DNA from: Achromobacter insolitus
GTDB lineage: Bacteria; Pseudomonadota; Gammaproteobacteria; Burkholderiales; Burkholderiaceae_B
Direction of reading: 5' to 3'
DNA: 64,000 nucleotides
Assembly: GCF_002209555.1 (NCBI RefSeq)
Contig: NZ_NJIF01000005.1
Coordinates: 62,001 to 126,000 of the forward strand
The notes under the pieces are model-generated. The model was not told the DNA's origin. It saw only the letters and a list, made by a program, of their open reading frames with translations, and made no database searches. The position numbers were made by a program, and so were the translations under genes. Position 1 is the first letter of the stretch; each line of letters starts with the position of its first letter. Positions 1 to 7,902 of the stretch are shown here, piece by piece.

Positions 1-1013
1 AGCATGACGGGACCGGGATAGTTCTCGACCGGGATGCGGGCCCGCTCAAACGCCGCGCTGTCGCGCGTGGCGCTGAGAAAGGCGTGCGTCTGACGATACG
101 GCGGCTGAGACGCATAGGCCGCGTCCCAGTTGGCGCTGGCGTTGTCCTGCCACAGGTGCGGCAGGGGTGCGCCGGCCTTGGTCCAGACCTGCGCGTCGCG
201 GCCGGTGCCGGGCGCCCCCGCGCTGACCACCCCGTGCATGACGGGCGACGGCACGTAGGCGACCACCGCGCTGACCAGATCCGGATAATGCGAAGCCACC
301 AGCAGCGAGGTCTCGCCGCCGCGGCTGATGCCGGACAGCGCTACGAAGCCGTCGCGCGGCGCGAGCTCGGCGCGCGCCCAGCGCAGCGCATGCTCGAAGT
401 ACTCCAGCGGCATGTCGTTCAGATACTTGGGACGACCCTCGTAGTTGAAGATGGCCAGCGCCAGGCACTGGTAGCCGCGGGACGCGAAAAGCGCGGCGCG
501 GGGCGCGTTGACGCCGCCTGACGAGCCATTCATGTAGATCACCAGCGGATGCGGGCCGGGACCGGCTGGCGTGTAGAGTTCGCCCGACACGGTCATGCCG
601 CCGACCTGCTCGCGCACGGCGCGGTGGGTCACGCCCTCCGCCTGGAACTCCTGCACCAGGGTTGCCGCGGCAGTCTGGCGGCCATCGCTGGCTTCGATGC
701 GGATGGCAAGCGGCTCGGTGCGGTCCGGCGGAAACACCACGCTGGCGACGTCCTCGCACGCCATGGACCAGACGATGCCCATGGCCGAGGGCTCCGCGTA
801 GCTGCCGGACACGGGGCAATCGCGGGCCAGGTCCAGGGCGCCGTCGTGGCCAGCCACGAACACGGCTTGCGATCGCCACGGCGCGCCGCACATGGTCATG
901 CTGGCCGTCACGGTGATGAAAGCGTAGGCCGGAAATCCGCTCACGCGGATCTCGCGCGCCACGTCGATCAGGGCGCGTTCCGGCGTGACGGTAATGCTGG
1001 GTTGTTCTGCCAC
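1..1013 (-). CDS. BAAT-family acyl-CoA thioester hydrolase, C-terminus cut off
   Basis: The minus strand encodes at least 337 residues from a GTG at 1013 and runs off the left edge without a stop. GTG is chosen because AAGGAG lies 5 bases before it and no ATG competes. The N-terminal half (about residues 1-120) reads as an immunoglobulin-like domain of the acyl-CoA thioesterase / bile acid-CoA:amino acid N-acyltransferase family. The second half is an alpha/beta hydrolase with an oxyanion-type stretch YMNGSSGGVNAPR and the nucleophile elbow SGISRGGE, so the nucleophile is serine rather than the cysteine of the animal acyltransferases. That favours hydrolysis of a thioester or ester over amino acid conjugation (inference). 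It starts 9 bases after the stop of the Bug-protein gene and is almost surely cotranscribed with it. The His/Asp end of the catalytic triad may lie outside the window. Substrate unknown. Confidence 0.8.
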   Translation of the reverse strand, partial: MAEQPSITVTPERALIDVAREIRVSGFPAYAFITVTASMTMCGAPWRSQAVFVAGHDGALDLARDCPVSGSYAEPSAMGIVWSMACEDVASVVFPPDRTEPLAIRIEASDGRQTAAATLVQEFQAEGVTHRAVREQVGGMTVSGELYTPAGPGPHPLVIYMNGSSGGVNAPRAALFASRGYQCLALAIFNYEGRPKYLNDMPLEYFEHALRWARAELAPRDGFVALSGISRGGETSLLVASHYPDLVSAVVAYVPSPVMHGVVSAGAPGTGRDAQVWTKAGAPLPHLWQDNASANWDAAYASQPPYRQTHAFLSATRDSAAFERARIPVENYPGPVM

Positions 1014-1022
1014 GATGGCTCC

Positions 1023-2009
1023 TTAGCTCTTCAGGTCGGTCTTGGGCACGCCGTTGGCCTTGATGACCTGGGCCCACATGGCGGATTCATCCGCAATGAC
1101 CTTGTCCAGATCGGCCGAGGACGTGAACTCCACGGTCACGCCCTGGTCCGCGAACTGCTGAACCAGGCTGGGATCACGCGTGCCTTCGCGCACTGCGTTC
1201 TCCAGCGCGGCGACCACGGGCGCGGGCATCGCGGCCGGACCGGAGATCATCATGCGGGTGTAGAGCTCGAAGCCATCCAGCCCGGCTTCCTTCATGGTGG
1301 GCACGTCCGGCAGGCTGGACAGGCGCTTGTCCGATGTGACCGCCAGCACCTGCAACTTGCCCGACTTGATGTTGGGCATTGCCGAAGTCGGAAAGTCGAA
1401 GGTGCTCTGCACCGTGCCTGCCATCAGGTCCAGCAACGCAGGGCCGCTGCCCTTGTAGGGCACATCCTGGAACTGCGTGCCGGTCTTGGACTGGAAATGC
1501 AACAGCGCCAGGTGATTGATCACCCCTCGCCCCGCATGCGCGCAGGTGATGTCCCCGGGCTTCTTCTTGGCCAGCGCGATGAACTCCTGCACGTTTTTCA
1601 CGCCCAGGTCGGGGTGCACGATCAACAGCATGGGCGACTTGCCCATGGAGCCCAGCTGCTTGAAGTCGGACGGCTGGTAAGGCAGGTTGTTGTAGAGCAA
1701 GGGGTTCAGGATCATGCCGTTGGTGCCGGCGAAGCCCAGTGTGTACCCATCGGGCTCCGCGCGCGCCACCGCCACCGTGGCAATGATGGCCTGGCCGCCG
1801 GGGCGGTTTTCCACGATCACGCTCTGCTTGAGCGTCTTGCCCATGCGCTCGGCCAAGGCGCGCGCCGCAATGTCGGTCAAGCCGCCGGGGGCAAAGCCCA
1901 CCAGCAGGCGCACGGGACGCGTCGGGAAGGTGTTCTGGGCCCAGGCGGGACGCGAGATCAGGGGTAGCGCGGCAAGCGCGCCCAGGGCATGGCGGCGGGT
2001 GAATCGCAT
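1023..2009 (-). CDS. Bug/TctC-type tripartite tricarboxylate transporter substrate-binding protein
   Basis: 328 residues, the usual Bug length. The ATG at 2009 is preferred over longer upstream starts because it begins a signal peptide, MRFTRRHALGALAALPLI, cleaved near AWAQ; the RR pair makes a Tat-type export signal possible. The mature protein starts with the family pattern FPTRPVRLLVGFAPGGLTDI and contains the second ligand loop GSMGKSPMLLIVHPD. Bug proteins are periplasmic and bind carboxylates or other small organic anions for TctAB permeases. No tctA or tctB is nearby, which is common in Bordetella and Achromobacter, where dozens of orphan Bug proteins occur. The gene directly downstream is the BAAT-type hydrolase, so the ligand may be its substrate or product. 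Ligand unknown. Confidence 0.9.
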   Translation of the reverse strand: MRFTRRHALGALAALPLISRPAWAQNTFPTRPVRLLVGFAPGGLTDIAARALAERMGKTLKQSVIVENRPGGQAIIATVAVARAEPDGYTLGFAGTNGMILNPLLYNNLPYQPSDFKQLGSMGKSPMLLIVHPDLGVKNVQEFIALAKKKPGDITCAHAGRGVINHLALLHFQSKTGTQFQDVPYKGSGPALLDLMAGTVQSTFDFPTSAMPNIKSGKLQVLAVTSDKRLSSLPDVPTMKEAGLDGFELYTRMMISGPAAMPAPVVAALENAVREGTRDPSLVQQFADQGVTVEFTSSADLDKVIADESAMWAQVIKANGVPKTDLKS

Positions 2010-2121
2010 ACAACTCTCCAGGCAAGGACAACGCCCCCGCGCCCGGGAAAGGCCACGGGGCAAAGCAATCGAAGGGAAAGGACGCGCGCCGCTCACCTTA
2101 CGGCGAGCTGTCACGGCGTCA

Positions 2122-2227
2122 GTATGTTGTATGCAATACCGCGGACCGGCTATCTAGGGATATCCCGAGGCCTTGCATGGAAGGCAGCTCGGGGATTTCG
2201 CCCTGCGGTATTTATGTCGCGGTATTT
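2122..2227. promoter_or_regulatory. Repeated GCGGTATT-type elements upstream of the Bug/hydrolase operon
   Basis: In the 246-base gap upstream of the minus-strand operon lie GTATGCAATAC at 2129-2139 (arms GTAT/ATAC), overlapping AATACCGC at 2135-2142, and two direct copies of GCGGTATTT at 2205-2213 and 2219-2227, which are the inverse of AATACCGC. A further GGTATGCGAT follows at 2228. The stretch is less GC-rich than its surroundings. This arrangement suggests operator sites of a FadR/GntR-like or similar dimeric regulator. No regulator gene adjoins the operon, so the protein is unknown. Confidence 0.4.
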
Positions 2228-2255
2228 GGTATGCGATCCGATGAAGCGCAGGGGC

Positions 2256-2813
2256 TCAGGCCTTGGTCATCAGTTTCTTCCACCCTTCCAGCCCCAGGCG
2301 CCTCATCGTGTCGATGTTCTTTTCATAGATTTCAGCTGCGTCCGGGAAGGACTCCACCGCGCGATCGATACTGTCCTCGCGCAACAGGTGCAGGATGGGA
2401 TACGGCGAACGGTTCGTGTAGTTGTCGATATCGTCCGGCTGCGTGTCCGCGAACTGGAAGTGCGGATGGAAGGTGGCGACCTGCAGCTCGCCCACCAGGC
2501 GCATGCGCTTGAGCAGGCGGTCCGACAGGTCTTCGAAGTCGTTGAACTCCAGGAAGTCGTCCAGCGCGTCCGGGATGATCAGCAACGTGGTGTCGATCTG
2601 CTCCGGATCGGCCTCGGCCAGCAGCGCCAGCTCGTCCTGCAGGTCGGTAAGCACGCCTTCGGCGTCGGTGGCGTCACTGACGGCAAAGCGGATCTGGTCC
2701 TTGACCTGCACCGCCTTGGCGAAGGGACAGAGGTTCAGGCCGATCACGGCCTGGTTCAGCCAATGCTTGGTCTCGGCGACCACGTTGGCGTAGGCATCGG
2801 AAGTGGAAATCAT
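2256..2813 (-). CDS. DUF1415 family protein
   Basis: 185 residues, full length for the DUF1415 family. Recognisable family stretches are HWLNQAVIGLNLCPFAK near residue 17, which contains the conserved NLCPFA, and ATFHPHFQFADTQPDDIDNY near residue 113, followed by RSPYPILHLLRE. No signal peptide or membrane segment, so it should be cytosolic. No biochemical role is established for the family. Its ATG overlaps the stop of the upstream M20 peptidase gene by 4 bases (ATGA), so the two are translationally coupled. The conserved cysteine and histidines could bind metal, but that is only a guess. Confidence 0.88.
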   Translation of the reverse strand: MISTSDAYANVVAETKHWLNQAVIGLNLCPFAKAVQVKDQIRFAVSDATDAEGVLTDLQDELALLAEADPEQIDTTLLIIPDALDDFLEFNDFEDLSDRLLKRMRLVGELQVATFHPHFQFADTQPDDIDNYTNRSPYPILHLLREDSIDRAVESFPDAAEIYEKNIDTMRRLGLEGWKKLMTKA

Positions 2814-4279
2814 GCCGGCATTGCCGCCATGGTCTGGGCCACTGCCGCGGTCAGCTTCTTGCCGTAGGGCACGTGCAGGAATTCATTGGGGCCGTGGGCG
2901 TTGGACTTGGGGCCCAACACGCCGCAGACCATGAACTGGGCCTTGGGGAAGCCCTTCTGCAGAATGCTCATGAGCGGGATGGTGCCGCCCTGGCCGATGT
3001 AGCCGCAGGACGCGCCGTAGTACTGCTGCGAGGCGGCATCCAGCGCCTGGGTCAACCAGGGCGCGGAGGCCGGGGCGTTCCAGCCGGTGGCGGCGCCTTC
3101 GTTGGCCTTGAAGATCACCTTGGCGTTGTAGGGCGCGTCGGCCTCCAGCAACGCCTTGATTTCCTGCGAGGCAGCCACGGCATCCACCAGCGGCGGCAGG
3201 CGCAGCGACAACTTGAAAGCGGTGCGCGGACGCAGCACGTTGCCGGCGCTGGACAGCGGCGGCAGGCCTTCCGCGCCGGTCACGGACAGGGTCGGACGCC
3301 AGGTGCGGTTCAGCAAAGCCTGTTCGGGTTCGGTCGTCATGGGCAGCACGAAGCCGCCGTCGGCGCCGCAGCTCCAGGGGAAACGGCGCCAGACCTCATC
3401 GCCCAGGATGCGCGCGGTCGCGTGCACTTGCTCAATGCGTTCCGCGGGGATTTCGCAATGCAGGCTTTGCGGCAACAGGCGGCCGGTGCCGCTGTCTTCG
3501 AGGCGGTCCAGCAGATGGCGCAGGATACGGAACGACGACGGCACCACGCCGCTGGAGTCGCCCGAGTGCACGCCTTCGTCCAGCACTTGTACTTCCAGCG
3601 TGCCCGACACCATGCCGCGCAGCGAGGTCGTCATCCAGAGCTGGTCGTAGTTGCCGGCGCCCGAATCCAGGCACACCACCAGGGCCACGTTGCCCAGTCG
3701 GTCGCGCAGCGCGTCCACGTAGGGCAGCAGGTCGTAGCTGCCGGATTCCTCACAGGTTTCGACGATGCCCACGCAGCGCGGCCGCGGAATGCCCTGCTTG
3801 TCCAGCGCCATGATGGCGGTCAGCGAGGCGTACACGGCGTAGCCGTCGTCCGCGCCGCCACGGCCGTACAGCTTGCCGTCTTCCAGCTTGGGGGTCCAGG
3901 GGCCCAGGCCGGCGCGCCAGCCGGAGAATTCGGGTTGCTTGTCCAGGTGGCCGTACAGCAGCACGGTGTCGCCGTTGTCGCTGCGGGTGGCGGGCGCGTC
4001 AAAGAAAATGACGGGCGTGCGGCCCGGCAGGCGCACCACTTCCAGCTTCAGGCCCGAGACCTTTTGCGCTTCGACCCATTGCGCGGCGTCGCGCACCACG
4101 CGCTCGATGAAGGCATTCTTCTCCCAGTCCGCGTCAAAAGCCGGGCTCTTGGCCGGGATGGCGATGTAGTCGGTCAGCGCCGGGATGATCTCGTTGTCCC
4201 ATTTTTCGTCCACGAACGCCTGCAAGGCCTTGGGGTCCAGGGTGGGAGGAAGAGCGTCTTCGGGGATGCGTGCGTTCAT
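2810..4279 (-). CDS. M20 family metallopeptidase (dipeptidase-like)
   Basis: 489 residues from the ATG at 4279; the open frame extends upstream, but that extension has no family resemblance and crosses the promoter region. Metal-binding landmarks of the M20 family are in order: LLYGHLDKQPE (His and Asp, about residues 108-118), GRGGADDGYAVYASL (bridging Asp), VETCEESGSYD (catalytic Glu-Glu), DSGAGNYD (Asp), and near the end SNAHGPNEFLHV (last His). The length and the dimerisation insert fit the carnosinase-like/CNDP branch of cytosolic dipeptidases rather than the shorter ArgE or DapE enzymes. It probably cleaves dipeptides or N-acylated amino acids with two metal ions (Zn or Mn). No signal peptide. 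Coupled to the downstream DUF1415 gene. Confidence 0.9.
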   Translation of the reverse strand: MNARIPEDALPPTLDPKALQAFVDEKWDNEIIPALTDYIAIPAKSPAFDADWEKNAFIERVVRDAAQWVEAQKVSGLKLEVVRLPGRTPVIFFDAPATRSDNGDTVLLYGHLDKQPEFSGWRAGLGPWTPKLEDGKLYGRGGADDGYAVYASLTAIMALDKQGIPRPRCVGIVETCEESGSYDLLPYVDALRDRLGNVALVVCLDSGAGNYDQLWMTTSLRGMVSGTLEVQVLDEGVHSGDSSGVVPSSFRILRHLLDRLEDSGTGRLLPQSLHCEIPAERIEQVHATARILGDEVWRRFPWSCGADGGFVLPMTTEPEQALLNRTWRPTLSVTGAEGLPPLSSAGNVLRPRTAFKLSLRLPPLVDAVAASQEIKALLEADAPYNAKVIFKANEGAATGWNAPASAPWLTQALDAASQQYYGASCGYIGQGGTIPLMSILQKGFPKAQFMVCGVLGPKSNAHGPNEFLHVPYGKKLTAAVAQTMAAMPA

Positions 4280-4420
4280 GGCGCGGGATCCTGTGTGCGG
4301 AGGGGGGGATAGGCAATCTGCTATTTTATGCCTGCGCGGCACGACTGGCATCTTTTGTCCCTGATTGTTATCGGCAATGGAAAAGGGTGCCGCCCCGGGC
4401 CCGGGCATCTGGCCCAAAAA

Positions 4421-4455
4421 CAATGCCCCCAACCGCAGACGCGTTGGGGGCATTG
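4421..4455 (-). terminator. Rho-independent terminator of the chemoreceptor gene
   Basis: CAATGCCCCCAA (4421-4432) and TTGGGGGCATTG (4444-4455) form a perfect 12-bp stem with an 11-base loop. Read on the minus strand it is followed by a T-run (complement of aaaaa at 4416-4420), which fits a terminator for the chemoreceptor gene ending at 4529. Confidence 0.85.
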
Positions 4456-4500
4456 TTCCCGCTTGCGGCCGGCCGTGTCCGGGCCAGCCGCTATAGGGCC

Positions 4501-4531
4501 GCGATCAGGGTCGCGATCAGGGTCGCGATCA
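4501..4531. repeat. 12-bp tandem repeat spanning the chemoreceptor stop codon
   Basis: The unit GCGATCAGGGTC is repeated about 2.6 times. The chemoreceptor stop (TGA, complement of 4529-4531) lies in the last copy. Because the period is divisible by three, the other copies supply two more in-frame TGA codons at 12-base intervals. Confidence 0.85.
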
Positions 4532-6154
4532 GGCGCCCAGCAAGGCCGGTTCGCCGTTGCGGCCCACGGCGGGCGCCTCGGCGTCGATCACGCGGCCGGT
4601 CTGCAGCTTGAACACGGCCACCGCTTCGCGCAAGCGCTGCGCCTGGGTTTCCAGCGACGCCGCGGACGCCGCGGCCTCTTCGACCAGCGCGGCGTTCTGC
4701 TGCGTCACACTGTCCATCTGCGACACGGCCTGGTTGACCTGCTGGATGCCCTGCGACTGTTCTTCAGACGCGCTGGAAATTTCGTTGATGATGTCCGTCA
4801 CCCGGCGCACCGAAACCACGATTTCCTGCATGGTGGCGCCGGCGGCTTCCACCTGGTCCGAACCCACCGACACCTTCTGCACGGAGTCGTCGATCAGGCC
4901 CTTGATCTCCTTGGCGGCGGCAGCGCTGCGCTGCGCCAGGGCGCGCACTTCGCTGGCGACGACCGCGAAGCCCTTGCCCTGCTCGCCTGCCCGCGCCGCT
5001 TCCACCGCCGCGTTCAGCGCCAGGATGTTGGTCTGGAAGGCAATGCCGTCGATCACGCCCACGATGTCGGCGATGCGGTTGGAGCTGTCGGCAATGCCGC
5101 GCATCGTGCCGACCACATCGCCCACGGCCTGGCCGCCGCGCGTGGCCACTTCGGAGGCTGCCACGGCGAGTTCCGAGGCGCTGCGCGAGCTTTCCGCGTT
5201 GTTGCGCACCGTGGAAGACAATTCGTCCATGCTGGCAGCGGTTTCTTCCAGCGAGGCGGCTTGCTGTTCGGTACGCGAAGACAGGTCGATGTTGCCAGCG
5301 GCAATCTCGCGCGCGCCCGTGTGGATTTCTTCCACGCCCAGGCGCACCGCCGACACGGTGCGGGCCAGGCTCTCCTGCATGCGCTTGACGGCGGCATACA
5401 GCACGCCGATTTCGTTGTTGCCGCGTTGTTCGATGCGGTTGGTCAGGTCGCCGCCGGCAATGCGGTCGAACAGGCGGCCCGCTTCATGCAGCGGACGGAA
5501 CACGGAGCGGCCGAACACCGCGTACAGCCCCACCACCAGCACGGCCACGACTATCAGCAGGCCGATCAGCAGCGCGATGGCGCCATTGATGCGGGCGGAA
5601 GCCTCGCGGGCCACGCGCTGGCCGACCTCGTCGGCGTAGTCCACGTACTTCTGGATGGCGGCGGTAAACGTCAGGCCCAGCGGGGTCACTTTTTCGAGGT
5701 TGAGACGGTTGGACTCCTGTGCATTGCCCGCGCGAATCGCCGCGATCATCGGCACGATGGCGTCACGCTGATAGACGTCGTAGGCAGCGAGCGCAGCGTC
5801 CAGCAGCGGCTTGCCCTGCGCCGAGGTTTCCGGCGTCTGGCGCACCAGCTGGATCAGTTCGCCGGCCTTTTTGGTATAGCCGTCCAGGCGCTGCATGCTG
5901 GCCAGGTTGTCGAGGCTCTTGCCTTCCATCAGCGCGGTCTGGGCCGCCAGCAGCACCAGGCGGGCGCGCAGCAATTCGGTGCCGGCGCCGTTCACGGCGT
6001 TGGCGCGCACCAGATTGGTGTCCAACAGTACTTCGATGGAATTGCGGTTGGAAGTCAGCTGCTGGTGGACGGCAATGCCAGTCAGCAGGAAAAGCGCGAA
6101 GAAAACGGCTAATGCGGTCGTCAAGACCGCGCGAATGCTGAGATTCTTGAACAT
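4529..6154 (-). CDS. Methyl-accepting chemotaxis protein (four-helix-bundle sensor type)
   Basis: 541 residues. The ATG at 6154 is chosen because GGAG sits 9 bases before it; the GTG at 6163 that extends the frame would overlap that ribosome-binding site. Order: short cytoplasmic N-terminus, first membrane helix (about 8-28, [16 protein letters not shown]), periplasmic helical bundle rich in Asn, Leu and Ala (about 30-185), second membrane helix (about 188-210, [19 protein letters not shown]), HAMP domain, then the cytoplasmic signalling domain with the hairpin tip [20 protein letters not shown] and [18 protein letters not shown]. This tip binds CheW and CheA. The protein ends in GEPALLGA and lacks the NWETF-type pentapeptide that tethers CheR/CheB, so adaptation would depend on other receptors. 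Ligand unknown. It is a single gene with its own terminator. Confidence 0.93.
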   Translation of the reverse strand: MFKNLSIRAVLTTALAVFFALFLLTGIAVHQQLTSNRNSIEVLLDTNLVRANAVNGAGTELLRARLVLLAAQTALMEGKSLDNLASMQRLDGYTKKAGELIQLVRQTPETSAQGKPLLDAALAAYDVYQRDAIVPMIAAIRAGNAQESNRLNLEKVTPLGLTFTAAIQKYVDYADEVGQRVAREASARINGAIALLIGLLIVVAVLVVGLYAVFGRSVFRPLHEAGRLFDRIAGGDLTNRIEQRGNNEIGVLYAAVKRMQESLARTVSAVRLGVEEIHTGAREIAAGNIDLSSRTEQQAASLEETAASMDELSSTVRNNAESSRSASELAVAASEVATRGGQAVGDVVGTMRGIADSSNRIADIVGVIDGIAFQTNILALNAAVEAARAGEQGKGFAVVASEVRALAQRSAAAAKEIKGLIDDSVQKVSVGSDQVEAAGATMQEIVVSVRRVTDIINEISSASEEQSQGIQQVNQAVSQMDSVTQQNAALVEEAAASAASLETQAQRLREAVAVFKLQTGRVIDAEAPAVGRNGEPALLGA

Positions 6155-6278
6155 AAGGGTCACTCCGGGTTGCGTATTGCGGCTACGTGTGCTTTACGAC
6201 ACGACGCAATGAAAAGTTAAATATCTCAGTTGATTGCATGGCTGCTTTTCCGTCCGAGCCCGCTTGTCCAATACAATT

Positions 6279-6297
6279 AACAACGATTATCATTTGC
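6279..6297 (+). promoter_or_regulatory. Fur box upstream of the FecI-type sigma gene
   Basis: AACAACGATTATCATTTGC matches 13 of 19 positions of the Fur consensus palindrome GATAATGATAATCATTATC, with the core GAT-ATCATT intact. It lies 28 bases before the GTG start of the sigma factor gene, where promoter overlap is expected. Iron-loaded Fur would repress the sigma/anti-sigma/receptor operon. Confidence 0.8.
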
Positions 6298-6324
6298 AAT
6301 CTTTGGACCTAACGAGAACCCATC

Positions 6325-6828
6325 GTGACGGCGGCAACCCAGCCCACGGCGCACACCTTGAACACGCTCTACCGAGACCATCACGGATGGCTGGCGGGAT
6401 GGCTGCGACGGCGGCTGGGCTGCGCGCATGACGCCGCGGACCTGTCGCACGACACCTATGAACGGTTGCTGAACTCCGGTCGCCTGCCCGAAACCGGACA
6501 AGCCCGCGCTTTTCTTGCCCAGATCGCCAAGGGCCTGGTGGTGGACCTGTTCCGCCGCCGCGCGTTGGAAACCGCCTATCTGGACGCTCTGGCCCGCCTG
6601 CCCGAGGCGCACATGCCTTCCGCCGAGGAACGCGCGCTGGCGCTGGAAACACTGACGGCCGTGGATGCCGCACTGGACGCCTTGCCCGCCCGCGCGCGCC
6701 AGGTCTTCATCCTGTCCCGCTTCGAAGGTCGGACCTATTCCGACATCGCGCAAAGCCTGGGCGTGTCTGTAGCGCTGGTGCGCAAGCACATGTTGCGTGC
6801 CGCCCAAGCCTGTCTGGCCGTGCTGTGA
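6325..6828 (+). CDS. FecI-type ECF RNA polymerase sigma factor
   Basis: 167 residues, starting with GTG at 6325. Region 2 is recognisable in LYRDHHGWLAGWLRRRLG and DAADLSHDTYERLL, followed by a KGLVVDLFRRRALE segment. Region 4 has VDAALDALPARARQVFILSR and the helix-turn-helix TYSDIAQSLGVSVALVRKH. This is the iron-starvation (FecI) branch of extracytoplasmic-function sigma factors, which transcribe the neighbouring receptor gene when its ligand is bound. The gene overlaps the following fecR-type gene by 4 bases (GTGA). A Fur box lies just upstream, so iron should repress it. Confidence 0.92.
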   Translation: MTAATQPTAHTLNTLYRDHHGWLAGWLRRRLGCAHDAADLSHDTYERLLNSGRLPETGQARAFLAQIAKGLVVDLFRRRALETAYLDALARLPEAHMPSAEERALALETLTAVDAALDALPARARQVFILSRFEGRTYSDIAQSLGVSVALVRKHMLRAAQACLAVL

Positions 6829-7787
6829 GCGCCAGGCACGGGGACATCCCCGAACCGATACTCGCGCAGGGCTTGGAATGGCTGGTCATCCTGTGGTCCG
6901 GTGAAGCCAGCGCCGATGAACGGGCCGCCTGGCAGCGCTGGCGCGCGGCCCACCCCGATCACGAACGCGCCTGGCAGCAGGTACAGCGCATCGATGCCCG
7001 GTTGACGGACGTATCGCCCGAAGCCTCGGCCCAGGCCCTGGCCCGTTCCGGCCGGCAGGCGGCCCGTCGCAAGGCGCTGCGCCTGATGGGCTGGGCGGCG
7101 CTGGGCGTCGGCACGGCGGGCCTGGCGGCGCATCGACTGCCCTGGCCCGCCTACATTGCGGACTACCGCAGCGCGGTAGGCGAACGGCGCGAGATCGCGC
7201 TGGAGGACGGCACCCGCCTCACGCTGAACGGGGATAGCGCGGTAGACCTGGCCTACTCTGCCGATGCGCGCCGTCTGGTCTTGCGGCGCGGCGACGCCTA
7301 CATCGAGACGGGTCATGGGCCCGCCGCCGCGGGCCGCCCCTTCTTTGTCACGACCGCCTACGGCGAGGTGCAGGCGCTGGGCACCCGGTTCAGCGTGGAA
7401 CACCAACGCGACCGGATACGCGTCGGGGTATATGAGGGCGCGGTCGAGATCCAGCCCTCCCAGGGCCGCGCCCTGCGCTTGGACGCGGGCCAGTCCGCCG
7501 CATTTACCCCCATGGCCGCCGAACGCATGCCGGACTCGCCGCAACAGTCCCCGGGCTGGCTGCGCGGCCAGTTGGTGGCGGAACGCCTGCGGCTGGCCGA
7601 CTTCCTGGATCAGGTCGGACGTCACCGGCGCGGCGTCATCCGTTGCGATCCGCGCGTGGCGGACCTGATCGTCTCGGGCGTGTACTCACTGGACGATACC
7701 GACCGGATTCTGAGTTCCCTTGCAAGAGTCCTGCCCCTGCGCGTGTCCCGCTACACCGGATACTGGGTGGTGATAGAGCCCAGATAG
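6825..7787 (+). CDS. FecR-type anti-sigma factor / sigma regulator
   Basis: 320 residues from a GTG that overlaps the sigma factor stop. The N-terminal DUF4880 domain (about 8-55, with LEWLVILWSGEASADE and WQRWRAAHPDHERAWQQ) should bind the sigma factor in the cytoplasm. A membrane helix follows at about 85-105 (LMGWAALGVGTAGLAAH). The periplasmic FecR domain runs from about 115 to 215 (YRSAVGERREIALEDGTRLTLN, LVLRRGDAYIETGH, FFVTTAYGEVQALGTRFSV). A C-terminal secretin/STN-like domain (about 240-320) ends in the typical VLPLRVSRYTGYWVV. It relays the ligand-bound state of the TonB-dependent receptor to the sigma factor. Confidence 0.93.
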   Translation: MSARHGDIPEPILAQGLEWLVILWSGEASADERAAWQRWRAAHPDHERAWQQVQRIDARLTDVSPEASAQALARSGRQAARRKALRLMGWAALGVGTAGLAAHRLPWPAYIADYRSAVGERREIALEDGTRLTLNGDSAVDLAYSADARRLVLRRGDAYIETGHGPAAAGRPFFVTTAYGEVQALGTRFSVEHQRDRIRVGVYEGAVEIQPSQGRALRLDAGQSAAFTPMAAERMPDSPQQSPGWLRGQLVAERLRLADFLDQVGRHRRGVIRCDPRVADLIVSGVYSLDDTDRILSSLARVLPLRVSRYTGYWVVIEPR

Positions 7788-7902
7788 CCCGCTCCCCCCA
7801 AAGCCCGGAAAAAAAATTCCGCGAAAACCGTAGCACTTTTTCTTTCTCGTTCGGGATACCTGCATACCCGCAGCATTCACGTCCGCAACGAGGAACCCCC
7901 AC

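Noticed and set aside
46..1077. 343-residue minus-strand open frame at the left edge
   Set aside because: Wrong frame; the true product is the BAAT-type hydrolase in another frame of the same strand starting at GTG 1013, with a ribosome-binding site and family motifs.
4328..6112. 594-residue plus-strand open frame opposite the chemoreceptor
   Set aside because: Shadow of a clear MCP gene on the minus strand; no recognisable protein.
6155..6163. GTG at 6163 as chemoreceptor start
   Set aside because: It directly abuts the GGAG ribosome-binding site; the ATG at 6154 has proper spacing.
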